From NCBI GenBank assembly GCA_964485695.1, contig CAZAKZ010000046.1, forward strand, positions 1-37,099: a DNA stretch of 37,099 nucleotides, written 5' to 3'. Numbering within the stretch: the stretch's first letter is position 1; each line of letters opens with the position of its first letter. Source of the DNA: CAZAKZ01 sp964485695. Its GTDB lineage: Bacteria; Planctomycetota; JAFGQW01. A program made the position numbers and the translations under genes. This document shows positions 17,239-26,083 of the stretch, piece after piece. Under the pieces are notes generated by a model. That model saw only the letters and a program-made list of their open reading frames with translations. It searched no databases and was not told where the DNA came from.

Positions 17239-18056
17239 TTTTCCCCTCCTCCCTCAGGGATCTCGTCTTTCCCGGGGACGTCGGCCGGTTCCGCGTTTCC
17301 CGCGACCTCCTCTTCGAGGGCCTCGGCCTGCAGGCGCATGCGCCGTTGAATGATGGTGTAGGTCCCTAACAGGAGCCCCGCAACGCCGGCGGCCAGCCAG
17401 GGTGTCTTGGCCATCACCGGCCACGTGTAGCTCATCATCGACCGCCGCCCTATCTTCTCCGGCCAGCCGAACGCGTCGAGGGGCGTGTCGGAGATGTAGA
17501 GAACCGACGTTCCTCCCAGTTCCTTCTCGCCGTAGATGTGCTGCAGGTATTTACCGGGATTGCCGGCGATCCTGCGCCGGGCCAGCTCGAGCAATTCACC
17601 GCGCTCTCCGAAGACACTCACCTCGTTCGGGCAGGCCTCGACGCAGGCCGGCTGCTCGCCTTTCCCGAGACGATCGGCGCACATGTCGCACTTCTTCATG
17701 TACGGCAGCGTCTTGTCCCATTCGTAGCGCGGGATGCCCAGGGGGCACGCCAGCATGCAGTAGCGGCAGCCGATGCATTTGCTCGGATCGTATATTACCG
17801 GGCCCGCTGAAGTTTTCGTGATAGCACCGACCAGGCAGGCGTCGACGCATCCCGGCTGCAGGCAGTGGACGCACTGTTTCTTGACAAAGCGCCTCTCGTG
17901 AACGGGAAGGATTGTCGTGAATCGTCTGGATGTCAGACCGTCCCGGCTCTGTTTGCGCGCCGGGATCTCGTCCTCGAGATGGTGGGTTGCCCTGCAGGCT
18001 TCAACGCAGCGTTCACATCCGGTGCACCGGGTGACGTCGATCAGGATCGATTTCAT
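17235..18056 (-). CDS. HmcB-like ferredoxin subunit with four [4Fe-4S] sites and C-terminal anchor
   Basis: 273 residues. Sixteen cysteines form four cluster sites: C11/14/17/21, C62/65/70/74, C94/97/100/104 and C123/126/138/142, the pattern of HmcB/HybA/NrfC-type electron-transfer subunits. A single hydrophobic helix near 217-238 anchors the protein, followed by a charged acidic tail. There is no Tat signal, so the soluble part's side of the membrane is uncertain. It would connect the membrane NrfD-type subunit to the other redox partners. The start is directly adjacent to the HmcE-like stop (1-nt overlap) and the end overlaps the next start, so the genes are tightly coupled. Confidence 0.9.
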   Translation of the reverse strand: MKSILIDVTRCTGCERCVEACRATHHLEDEIPARKQSRDGLTSRRFTTILPVHERRFVKKQCVHCLQPGCVDACLVGAITKTSAGPVIYDPSKCIGCRYCMLACPLGIPRYEWDKTLPYMKKCDMCADRLGKGEQPACVEACPNEVSVFGERGELLELARRRIAGNPGKYLQHIYGEKELGGTSVLYISDTPLDAFGWPEKIGRRSMMSYTWPVMAKTPWLAAGVAGLLLGTYTIIQRRMRLQAEALEEEVAGNAEPADVPGKDEIPEGGGEN

Positions 18057-18760
18057 CAGACTCTCACCTCCTCCCCGTGTAGCTCATGAGCCACCTTTTC
18101 GCCGGCGCCGGCCGGCATCCTCCAGAAGATCTCTGACGAGAAGCGGTCGAAGGGGAAGAGCACGCAGTGGCTGAGCTTCGTGGTGGGGAGTAGCACGAAA
18201 GCAAACTCGGCGCTCAGAACGTGGATCAACAGCATGGCGTTGTAGGTCAGGGGATTTAGCGACGGGTGGAAAGCCATGAATCCCGAAAGGAACGGGACCA
18301 CGAGTGCCACCAGAAGGAAGTAATCCTGGGGTGCGCTCAGCGCTGAAGCGTCCCGATCGAGAACGCGGACACCGAGGAGGATGATACCCGCCGCGATGGT
18401 GACCAGGGTCAGGATGTCCGCCGCCAGCGGCGGGAGTCCGGGCCACCACAGACCCAGGGAACCGGTCCACAGAGCGATGTGGTCGACCAGGAAGACGGGC
18501 ACGGCCAGGAGTCCGATGTGGAAGACGAACGAGGTGGTGCTGACAAAGGGGCGGTGGTGGTAGATGTGGCCCACGGGCGCCATCCACCTCACCGTCTCCT
18601 TGAGATTCGTGCCGATGTTGATCTTCCTGTAGGACAGCCGTCGGATGCACTGCAGGACCTGGGTGCTCTGCAGGTAGACATGCCGGAGGAGTCCCAGGAT
18701 CATGAACGTGAACGTGACCGCGAAGAGGGGTCCTTTTGCGAATGACAGAAATGATTCCAT
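18056..18760 (-). CDS. HmcE/DsrM-like cytochrome b membrane subunit
   Basis: 234 residues with about five hydrophobic segments. It fits the nitrate-reductase gamma (NarI)/DsrM/HmcE family. Candidate haem b ligands are His81 (FHIGLL), His94 (VDHIALW), His180 (LIHVLSAEF) and His198 (KLSHCV), giving a two-haem arrangement across the membrane. This subunit would pass electrons between the quinone pool and the HmcF/DsrK-like catalytic subunit whose gene precedes it by 16 nt. No signal peptide; the N-terminal helix begins at about residue 12. Confidence 0.85.
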   Translation of the reverse strand: MESFLSFAKGPLFAVTFTFMILGLLRHVYLQSTQVLQCIRRLSYRKINIGTNLKETVRWMAPVGHIYHHRPFVSTTSFVFHIGLLAVPVFLVDHIALWTGSLGLWWPGLPPLAADILTLVTIAAGIILLGVRVLDRDASALSAPQDYFLLVALVVPFLSGFMAFHPSLNPLTYNAMLLIHVLSAEFAFVLLPTTKLSHCVLFPFDRFSSEIFWRMPAGAGEKVAHELHGEEVRV

Positions 18761-18776
18761 TGGATATTCCGTAGTA

Positions 18777-20168
18777 TTACAGGATCACCGTCTTGTAGAG
18801 GAGATCGTGAAGGCCCATGAGTTCCATGGACAGATCGTAGTGGTCGATGATCTCACGTAGTTGTTTCTTGCAGTTTGCGCACGGGGCGACCACGATGTCC
18901 GCGCCCGTGGCTTTGAGCTGCTCGGCCTTGGTCTTACCGATCACTTCCATGCGGAAGTCGTGCATCTCGTCGATGGACACCGTTCCCCCGCCGCCTCCGC
19001 AGCAGTAGTTTTTCGTGCCGGAGGGCGTCATCTCCACGTAGTTCTTGGCAATCGCCCTGAGCAGCTCCCGCGGCTGGTCCACGATCCACCCCGAACGAGC
19101 GAGGTTACAGGGATCGTGGTAGGTGACCCGCTCCTTGATCAGGCTGGAGTCGAACCGGAGCTTGCCCTCCTTGAACTTCTGGTGCGCCAGCTCCACGCAG
19201 TTGACGACGCGCGGCGCTTGCTTGCCGCCGAAGACGGGGACGAACTGCTTGGCCGATCGCGAGGCGTGACCGCACTCTCCGATGAGGATGGTTCTTCCCT
19301 TCAAGCGCCGGACCTCGTCGATGAGACGTTCGATGTTCCGTTCCAGAATCCAGTCGCTGTAGAAGAGGCCGTAGTTGATGGCGTCGTAGTTCTTCGACCC
19401 GATGGTCCAGTTGTCCCCTTCGCCCATGGCGTGCAGGATCAGCGCGTTGCCCATGAGGGTCTCCGCCTCCATGAGGTAGTCGCTCACAGGGCAGAAGAAG
19501 ACGTATTCCACACCTTCTCGGTCCACCGGGAATTCGAGCTTGACCCCCTTTTCCTCCTCGATCTCCTCGGCGAGGAACTCCAGGTTGTTCACGAGGGCAG
19601 GAAGGGGAACCGCCGACGTGTTGCCCGTCTTACCCTCGAGCTGCTCGCGGCAGGAGACCTGGAGCGCCTTGGGTTGAAGCCGCATCTCGCTCAGGATATA
19701 GCGGCCCAGGTGTGTGATCAGCGCGTGATCGACTCCCATGGGACATTCCAGCGTGCACCTCCTGCACGCGGTGCAACGGTAGACCGATTCGATCAGGTCG
19801 TCGATGTCGGATTCCTTCAGGTAGCCGTTGCCCAGGGCCAATCCCTTGAGCCAGCCGCCGAAGGTGAAGTAGCGCTGGTAGATCTTCAGGATCTGGGTCG
19901 TCCTGTAGCACGGGATATCCTTCGGGTCCCCGGTAGCCTGGTAGACCTGGCAGGTGCTGGCGCAGCGGCCGCACCGGGTGTGGGTGCGTGCGTACATGTC
20001 CAGCAGTGCCTTGTAGTTGGTATGGCGCAGGATCGACTCGAAGGCCTGCAGGAACCGTTCGACCCGGTTGGGGACGGCGGAATTCTCGATCTGATATGAG
20101 TATTCTCTTTTTATCGCCGGCGCCGTGCCGGTCCGTTCATCGATCTGTTCCGTTGCAGCCGGAATCAT
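18777..20168 (-). CDS. HmcF/DsrK-like iron-sulfur (CCG-domain) protein
   Basis: 463 residues from ATG 20168 behind GGAG. Residues C66/C69/C73 with C87 and the classical set C132/C135/C138/C142 (CTACRRCTLECP) bind two clusters. The C-terminal half has the CCG domains of HdrD/DsrK/HmcF: GECGHASR, HDPCNLAR, NYCCGGGGG and APCANCKKQL. In Hdr and Dsr relatives these ligate a noncubane cluster acting on disulfides or heterodisulfides. No membrane helices: a cytoplasmic subunit held by the HmcE-like protein. First gene of the operon, with a sigma54 promoter about 65-80 nt upstream. DsrK and HmcF are hard to tell apart by sequence; the HmcB/C/E-like neighbours favour Hmc-like. Confidence 0.9.
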   Translation of the reverse strand: MIPAATEQIDERTGTAPAIKREYSYQIENSAVPNRVERFLQAFESILRHTNYKALLDMYARTHTRCGRCASTCQVYQATGDPKDIPCYRTTQILKIYQRYFTFGGWLKGLALGNGYLKESDIDDLIESVYRCTACRRCTLECPMGVDHALITHLGRYILSEMRLQPKALQVSCREQLEGKTGNTSAVPLPALVNNLEFLAEEIEEEKGVKLEFPVDREGVEYVFFCPVSDYLMEAETLMGNALILHAMGEGDNWTIGSKNYDAINYGLFYSDWILERNIERLIDEVRRLKGRTILIGECGHASRSAKQFVPVFGGKQAPRVVNCVELAHQKFKEGKLRFDSSLIKERVTYHDPCNLARSGWIVDQPRELLRAIAKNYVEMTPSGTKNYCCGGGGGTVSIDEMHDFRMEVIGKTKAEQLKATGADIVVAPCANCKKQLREIIDHYDLSMELMGLHDLLYKTVIL

Positions 20169-20233
20169 CTATCTTTCTCCATGTATTGGAATCCTGGTCG
20201 GACTCAACGCCTGAAATTGGAATGCGACGTGAG

Positions 20234-20249
20234 TGCAATATGCGTGCCG
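20234..20249 (-). promoter_or_regulatory. sigma54 promoter of the Hmc-like operon
   Basis: On the - strand the sequence reads CGGCACGCATATTGCA, 15 of 16 positions equal to TGGCACG-N4-TTGCA, with GG and GC exactly 10 bp apart. Transcription should start about 55 nt before the HmcF-like start codon. The divergent gene and two sigma54-activator genes next door support it. Confidence 0.85.
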
Positions 20250-20383
20250 ATGGCAAGGAGCCTACAGAAACGCCGCGTTTTTCGTGGCTGATGTCCAGGA
20301 AATTCGTTGTGTTTCAAGAGCAATTACCTGGAGGAGGGTGGGTTCAGTCGCGGCGTCGGTCAATGAAGCAGGATGCGGGCATC

Positions 20384-20434
20384 TGTTGCAGAACAGCGAA
20401 ACGTTGCGTTGCATGCAACAGAATTTGCAACGTT
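20384..20434. promoter_or_regulatory. Putative enhancer-binding site cluster
   Basis: Within 51 bp: TGTTGC (20384-20389), AACGTTGC (20400-20407) paired with GCAACGTT (20427-20434), and the perfect palindrome GTTGCATGCAAC (20408-20419) between them. The cluster is about 100-150 bp from each of the two divergent sigma54 promoters, the usual distance for activator binding by looping. Confidence 0.55.
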
Positions 20435-20532
20435 CATTCGTGCTTGCCGGGTTTCGAAGCCCGGCGGAAGATCTAAATGGTCGGTCATGATTCGTAGCAG
20501 TCATGGGCCCGGTACGGAATCTGATGGAGCAT

Positions 20533-20548
20533 GGGAATCGTATTTGCA
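20533..20548 (+). promoter_or_regulatory. sigma54 promoter of the NifX-like/DUF1847 fusion gene
   Basis: GGGAATCGTATTTGCA: the -12 half TTTGCA is exact and GG (20534-20535) is 10 bp from GC (20546-20547). The -24 half is weaker (GGGAAT for TGGCAC). Transcription would start some 15 nt before ATG 20574. Confidence 0.6.
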
Positions 20549-20573
20549 TGAATACACAGGCGGAAAGAATCTC

Positions 20574-21566
20574 ATGAAAGTTGCCATCCCAACGTTCGGT
20601 TCAAGGATCGCACCCACGTTTCAACACTGCGATTCAATGCTCCTGGCGCGGATTGTCGGTCAGGAAGCCGTCTCCGGCGAGACGGTGCACACCGCTGGAA
20701 TGACCGAAGATGAAAGGATCAGAACGCTCGAGAACAACAGGATTTCCATCCTCGTATGCGGGGGTGTCGATTGTGGACTCATGGAAGAATTGAGGCTCCT
20801 GGGCATCGAGATCATCAACAATGTAGCGGGGGAGACGGACGATGTGCTCGCCCATCTGATCCGGGGCGACCTGCGCCGGGGCCACGGCATCACCTATCAC
20901 CCCGGCACGCTCGCTCCCCCCCTCGGCCCCAACGGAAAAGGCGTCGGACAGGACCTGCCGGTCCTCCACGACCGCCTCGAGGAGGATCGCCGCCCCATAG
21001 ACTGCATCCATTGTCCGGACAAGGCCTGTCTGAATGGAGGGGAATGCGGATATTACCCCACTGTACCCCTTCCGCGGCTCCTCGCCGTCCATCACCACCA
21101 GACTCTGGACGTGACGGCGGACATCGCAGCCGAGCCCGAAAGAATCCTGTGTAGAATCTCCGAGCTGGTCTATTTCTGTCTGGGGATGAAATACGAGCGG
21201 ATCGGGCTGGCTTTTTGCACCGACCTCTTCTCGGAAGCTGAAACGGTCGCGCGACTTCTGGGGCGGTTTGTCCACGTCTCGTCTGTCTGCTGCAAGGTCG
21301 GAGGGGAGCTGGAAGGAAGGGAGGAGCCGCTCGAGGGCTTGCCCGATCCGGCCTGCAATCCCATCGCCATGGCCCGGATTTTGAACGAAGCGAAGACGGA
21401 CCTGAACGTGATCCTCGGACTCTGCATGGGGTGTGACGTCGTCTTCAGTCAGTTGAGCCAGGCGCCGGTGACCACACTCTTCGTCAAGGACCGGCTCCTG
21501 GCCAACAATCCCATCGGAGCGGTCCACTCCCACTACGTCCTGAAGCACATTCTGAACGAAACTTAA
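20574..21566 (+). CDS. NifX-like (dinitrogenase cofactor) domain fused to DUF1847
   Basis: 330 residues from ATG 20574; upstream in-frame codons precede the sigma54 promoter and are not expected to be translated. Residues 1 to about 110 form a NifX/NifB-C-terminal-like domain (MKVAIPTFGSRIAPTF, then ILVCGGVDCGLMEEL and GIEIINNVAGETDDVLAHLIRGDL). The linker passes into a DUF1847 domain (about 140-330) with C144, C147, C152, C158 and the later FC, CC, ACNP and LGLCMGCD cysteines. NifX-like domains carry Fe-Mo or Fe-S cofactor precursors in nitrogenase biogenesis; the DUF1847 function is unknown. It diverges from the Hmc-like operon and shares its control region. Its stop codon lies on the edge of a MITE-like hairpin. 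Confidence 0.82.
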   Translation: MKVAIPTFGSRIAPTFQHCDSMLLARIVGQEAVSGETVHTAGMTEDERIRTLENNRISILVCGGVDCGLMEELRLLGIEIINNVAGETDDVLAHLIRGDLRRGHGITYHPGTLAPPLGPNGKGVGQDLPVLHDRLEEDRRPIDCIHCPDKACLNGGECGYYPTVPLPRLLAVHHHQTLDVTADIAAEPERILCRISELVYFCLGMKYERIGLAFCTDLFSEAETVARLLGRFVHVSSVCCKVGGELEGREEPLEGLPDPACNPIAMARILNEAKTDLNVILGLCMGCDVVFSQLSQAPVTTLFVKDRLLANNPIGAVHSHYVLKHILNET

Positions 21567-21731
21567 CAGCCTGTGGATAAACTCCCGCGGACCCGAATCG
21601 GTCTTTTTCGCCCAGGTCCGCCCATGTCGGATTCATCGATACTTTCCATTGTATCGACTCATCCGCCGAGGACGAACCTGGGCAAAAAAACCTCGATTCT
21701 GGCCTCGCGCCAGTTTATCCACAGGCTGTTA
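21564..21731. mobile_element. MITE-like 168-bp palindromic element with TA ends
   Basis: Perfect inverted ends TAACAGCCTGTGGATAAACT (21564-21583) and its complement (21712-21731), including a TA at each end that may be the target duplication seen with IS630/Tc1-type elements. Inner arms also pair: 21595-21617 with 21676-21699 (GAATCG...GCCCAGGT) and 21629-21642 with 21651-21664. The whole element would fold as one hairpin. There is no coding capacity. The fusion gene's TAA stop lies at its left edge. A decayed left-arm copy is at 29904-29939. Confidence 0.75.
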
Positions 21732-21753
21732 GTAGTGGAGTTCTGAAACTGAT

Positions 21754-23079
21754 TCAGGTACCCAGTCGATCGGGTTTGATGCAATATCTCTTCATTTTCC
21801 GCCACAACGTGGTGCGGTTGATGCCGAGTTCATGGGCCGCCCTGACCTTGTTCCAGTTGTGTCGTTCGAGGGCTTCCAGAAGGATGGTCCTCTCGCTGTC
21901 GGTGGGGAGGCGCTTGCTTCCGTTCTCCGTCGTTCTGCGGATGCGTTCAGGAAGGTGGTCGACCTCGATGGTGTCGCTGTCGCAAAGCACGAAGGCGTGC
22001 TCCACGGCGTTTTCCAGCTCTCGAACGTTACCCGGAAAATCGTAGCGCCTGAGGTGCTGCAGGACTTCGTCCGAGACGCCTTGGATGGCTTTGTTTCGTT
22101 TGTCCCGGAGCCTCTGGATGAAGTGATCGATGAGGATGGGCAGGTCTTCGAGCCTGTCGCTCAGGGGAGGGACCTGGAGGTTGATGACGTTGATCCGGTA
22201 GTAGAGGTCTTCACGAAATGTGCCCCTGCGAATTTCCTCCTCCAGGTCGCAATTGGTGGAGGAGAGAATTCGAGCATCGGTCCGAAGCGTGCGGGCCGAG
22301 CCCAGGGGTTGGAACTCACCGTTGTTGAGGACGCGCAGTAACTTTGATTGAAGGGCCACGGGCATCTCCCCGATCTCGTCGAGGAGCAACGTGCCGCCCT
22401 GGGCGAGGAGGAACAGGCCGGGCTTGTCGCGTTTGGCGTCGGTGAAGGCGCCTTTCGCGTATCCGTACAGTTCCGATTCCAGCAGGTTCTCGGGCAGCGC
22501 CGCGCAGTTGATCCGGATATAGCGGTTGTCCTTGCGTGGACTGAAGTTGTGGATCGCCTCGGCGATCAGCTCCTTGCCGCATCCGCTGGGCCCCTGGATC
22601 AGCACGTTGCACTCGGACTCGGCGATCTGGGGAAGCATCGAGAACAACTTCTGCATCTGCGGATTGCCGCTGATCAGCTTGCCGAATTGCTTCACCTGGT
22701 CGAGCTGGTGGCGGAGGTTTTCGACGGCTGACAGATCATGGAAAAACTCCACCGCTCCGACGGGCGTATTGCCCTTGTCGTGCAGAACCGTCGTGCTGAC
22801 GCTGATGGGGACCCGCCGGCCATTGCGGGTGATGATCGTCACGCGCGTGTTCGATACGGCCTGACCATTCGCGAGGGTGTGCCGCAGGGCGCATCGGCTC
22901 TGGCAGATGTCCGTCCGGAAAATATCGAAACAGAACTGGCCGATGGCCTCCTCTCGGCTGAAACCGGAAATCCGCTCGGCGGCCTGGTTGAAGGAAGTTA
23001 TCCGGCAGTTGTAGTCGACCGTGAAGACACCGTCGCTGATACTGTTGAAGATGATTTCAGCAATTTCGCGTTCATTCAT
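21754..23079 (-). CDS. sigma54-dependent activator: PAS + AAA+ + Fis-type HTH, with GAFTDA loop
   Basis: 441 residues. A PAS domain (about 5-115) is followed by the AAA+ domain (about 135-360): Walker A GPSGCGKE (163-170), GAFTDA (210-215) in place of the usual GAFTGA loop, Walker B TLLLDE (230-235) and an arginine-rich FREDLYYRI segment. A Fis-type HTH (ERTILLEALERHNWNKVRAAHELGINRTTLWRKMKR) ends the protein. The PAS domain has Cys50, Cys59 and Cys63 at spacing C-x8-C-x3-C, identical to its paralogue at 23642. No receiver domain: sensing is direct, perhaps redox or metal through these cysteines. Probably it activates the sigma54 promoters of the neighbouring redox genes. Confidence 0.92.
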   Translation of the reverse strand: MNEREIAEIIFNSISDGVFTVDYNCRITSFNQAAERISGFSREEAIGQFCFDIFRTDICQSRCALRHTLANGQAVSNTRVTIITRNGRRVPISVSTTVLHDKGNTPVGAVEFFHDLSAVENLRHQLDQVKQFGKLISGNPQMQKLFSMLPQIAESECNVLIQGPSGCGKELIAEAIHNFSPRKDNRYIRINCAALPENLLESELYGYAKGAFTDAKRDKPGLFLLAQGGTLLLDEIGEMPVALQSKLLRVLNNGEFQPLGSARTLRTDARILSSTNCDLEEEIRRGTFREDLYYRINVINLQVPPLSDRLEDLPILIDHFIQRLRDKRNKAIQGVSDEVLQHLRRYDFPGNVRELENAVEHAFVLCDSDTIEVDHLPERIRRTTENGSKRLPTDSERTILLEALERHNWNKVRAAHELGINRTTLWRKMKRYCIKPDRLGT

Positions 23080-23386
23080 TGCTATTCAAGGCTTCTGTTA
23101 TCACGAACCGGAGGACGGCCGATTCTTCGATTGAGCCCCGGTATCCGGCTCGTCCTGAGCTCGCTACCAGGCATCAGTAATATGGCACCTTTTGAGATGC
23201 TGGACAATCCGCCCATCGGCATTCCGGGGACGTCGGAGCCCATCTTACACGCAGCTCCGGCGATACCCGATGGACTTCTCAATTGTGTACCCGGGTCACG
23301 AGCCTCGTTAGTGGAATCGAAGATTGCTGTCCGTATTTCGGGTGCGGCCCGTGTTTCTTGGCCGAGCCGATCCGTACCGGAATCCA

Positions 23387-23402
23387 TGGCAAGCTTCTTG
23401 CA
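23387..23402 (+). promoter_or_regulatory. sigma54 promoter upstream of the second activator
   Basis: TGGCAAGCTTCTTGCA, 15 of 16 consensus positions with GG-N10-GC exact. The next start codon on this strand that I accept is 23642, 240 nt away. Confidence 0.7.
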
Positions 23403-23498
23403 CTCTGGCGGGACGTCCCCAGGCCGGCGGCCCGCAGCAGGAAGCGAGGGTGGCGCGATCCCCGGAGGGGGTGAAAACGCCGCTGAATACTATTATGT

Positions 23499-23534
23499 CG
23501 TTGTGAGGAGGCAACGAAATTCCGGTTCCGTTGC
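23499..23534. promoter_or_regulatory. Dyad operator candidates (CGTTG/CAACG)
   Basis: CGTTG (23499-23503) faces CAACG (23512-23516), and GCAACG (23511-23516) faces CGTTGC (23529-23534) with 12 bp between. The half-site is the one repeated at 15373-15423 and 20384-20434. Confidence 0.4.
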
Positions 23535-23641
23535 GCTGGATCTATGTATACATTGAGTAAAAGGTTATGATTGTCGCGTCACCTGTCACACGCCATGGAG
23601 GCGGGTAGATTCCATGGAATGACCGCACCGGGAAGACCACG

Positions 23642-25006
<1,365 letters not shown>

Positions 25007-25185
25007 TTACATATCTGCAACCACCAGGCACATTTCGGTAGCGCCGCAACACGTTAATTAATAGAATATTAGGAACGTTTTCTGCATAAGTGTTACAATA
25101 ATGAAACAATACCGGTTTTGTCACCGATCACCCCACGTCGCTTTAATCCACTGATTCATAACGGATTACGCCTTTTGGTCAGCTA

Positions 25186-25201
25186 TGGCATGCCCTGTGC
25201 A
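25186..25201 (+). promoter_or_regulatory. sigma54 promoter of the NifX/MinD operon
   Basis: TGGCATGCCCTGTGCA matches TGGCACG-N4-TTGCA at 14 of 16 positions; GG (25187-25188) and GC (25199-25200) are 10 bp apart. The expected start is around 25212, 18 nt before ATG 25230. An upstream dyad, TGTTAC-N6-GAAACA, could be an activator site. Confidence 0.75.
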
Positions 25202-25229
25202 ATACCAGGGGCATGTTGGAGGTTTCCCC

Positions 25230-25667
25230 ATGAAGCTGGCCATTCCCCTCTTCAGAGATGAGGTGTCCCCCCGGTTCGGGTGCAGTGCCCGGTTCCTGGT
25301 GGCCCTGGTGGAGGAAAACCAGGTTGAGTCCAGGAAAGAGGAGGACGTCACGCATCTTTCCCCCTGGCAGTTTCCGGAGTTCCTGGCCTCCCAGGGTGTA
25401 TCTCATGTGATCTGCGGCGGGGTGAACCAGCGCTTCCAGGTGGAAATGCAGCGGCTGGGAATGGAGGTGATCTGGGGTGTGATCGGGACAGCGGACGAGG
25501 CGCTGGCCGCCTTTCTGAACGGCACGCTGAAGCGCGATCAGTTCGTTTGCGGGGAATCCCGCGGCCACCGTGGCCGCGGCCAGGGTCGGTCGCAGGCCGG
25601 TGGGGGACCTCAGGGTTCGCCTGGCCGTGGCCGAAGACGCGGCGGCCGTGGCCGTTTCAATGGATGA
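25230..25667 (+). CDS. NifX-like protein with Arg/Gly-rich tail
   Basis: 145 residues from ATG 25230, with GGAGG 7 nt upstream. The body (1 to about 110) is a NifX/dinitrogenase iron-molybdenum cofactor biosynthesis fold (MKLAIPLFRDEVSPRFGCSARF, then VSHVICGGVNQRFQVEM and GMEVIWGVIGTADEALAAFLNGTL). The last 35 residues are an unusual Gly/Arg/Gln tail. It could bind a cofactor, nucleic acid or an acidic partner. It heads an operon with other NifX-like and MinD-type proteins. The family carries Fe-S or Fe-Mo precursors in nitrogenase systems; no nitrogenase structural gene is in the window. Confidence 0.82.
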   Translation: MKLAIPLFRDEVSPRFGCSARFLVALVEENQVESRKEEDVTHLSPWQFPEFLASQGVSHVICGGVNQRFQVEMQRLGMEVIWGVIGTADEALAAFLNGTLKRDQFVCGESRGHRGRGQGRSQAGGGPQGSPGRGRRRGGRGRFNG

Positions 25668-25699
25668 ATTGAAAACAGAAGCATCAGGAGGTGATTCAA

Positions 25700-26083
25700 A
25701 TGCCAGGTGGAGACAGAACAGGACCTACGGGAGCCGGTTCCATGACCGGATGGGGAGAGGGATATTGCTCGGGCAGCCAGAGGCCCGGATTCCTCGGCCG
25801 AATTTTTGGGCAAGGCAGGGGCTCCGGTGGGTGGGGCGGTTTCGGCAGAGGGGGAGGCCGGGGCGGAGGCGGTGGCCGGGGCCGACGCAACCGGTTCCGG
25901 GCCACGGACCTGCCCGGCCGGGCCGACACCGGTTCGGGGCCCATTCCGGCCTCCGCGGGTGCTCTGACCCAGGAGCAGGAGGCCGGGGATCTCAGGAAAC
26001 AGGTCAAGCTCCTCGAGAAGACCTTGTCCAAGATGAAGGACAGGCTCACGGAGCTGGAAGCAGGTATGACGAGCCGGACCTGA
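25700..26083 (+). CDS. DUF5320-type Gly-rich protein with C-terminal coiled coil
   Basis: 127 residues. ATG 25700 is preceded by AGGAGGTG at ideal spacing. The N-terminus (MPGGDRTGPTGAGSMTGWGEGYC) is the DUF5320 signature, common in anaerobe operons with NifX-like and Mrp-type genes. A Gly/Arg-rich low-complexity middle (about 40-70) leads to a heptad-like helix (QEQEAGDLRKQVKLLEKTLSKMKDRLTELEAG, about 90-123) that may form a coiled coil. One conserved Cys is in GYCSG. Function unknown; an assembly or partner protein for the NifX/ATPase set is a fair inference. Confidence 0.78.
   Translation: MPGGDRTGPTGAGSMTGWGEGYCSGSQRPGFLGRIFGQGRGSGGWGGFGRGGGRGGGGGRGRRNRFRATDLPGRADTGSGPIPASAGALTQEQEAGDLRKQVKLLEKTLSKMKDRLTELEAGMTSRT

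Larger units (their letters stand above)
20169..20573. other. 405-nt divergent control region
   Basis: No gene is seen. It contains sigma54 promoters pointing outwards at both ends (20234-20249 and 20533-20548) and a cluster of GTTGC/GCAAC sites between them. A 20-nt hairpin (20446-20465) with GCCGGG/CCCGGC arms lies near the cluster and has no T-run. Confidence 0.65.
23080..23641. other. 562-nt region between the divergent sigma54 activator genes
   Basis: No gene is supported. It holds a strong sigma54 promoter on the + strand (23387-23402) and a set of GTTGC/GCAAC dyads (23499-23534). The segment between promoter and 23642 could be a long leader or an untranslated RNA. No promoter of the - strand activator was identified. 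Confidence 0.5.

Noticed and set aside
21595..21699. The palindrome between the fusion gene and the first activator as an intrinsic terminator
   Set aside because: The A-run follows the stem and the T-run precedes it on the + strand, and the same holds on the - strand, opposite to what is needed.
21572..21723. Two TTATCCACA boxes as a replication origin
   Set aside because: They match the DnaA box but are simply the element's inverted ends; there is no dnaA or dnaN, no further boxes and no AT-rich unwinding zone.
23179..23197. TGGCACCTTTTGAGA as a further sigma54 site
   Set aside because: The -24 half is perfect, but the invariant GC at -12 is replaced by GA.
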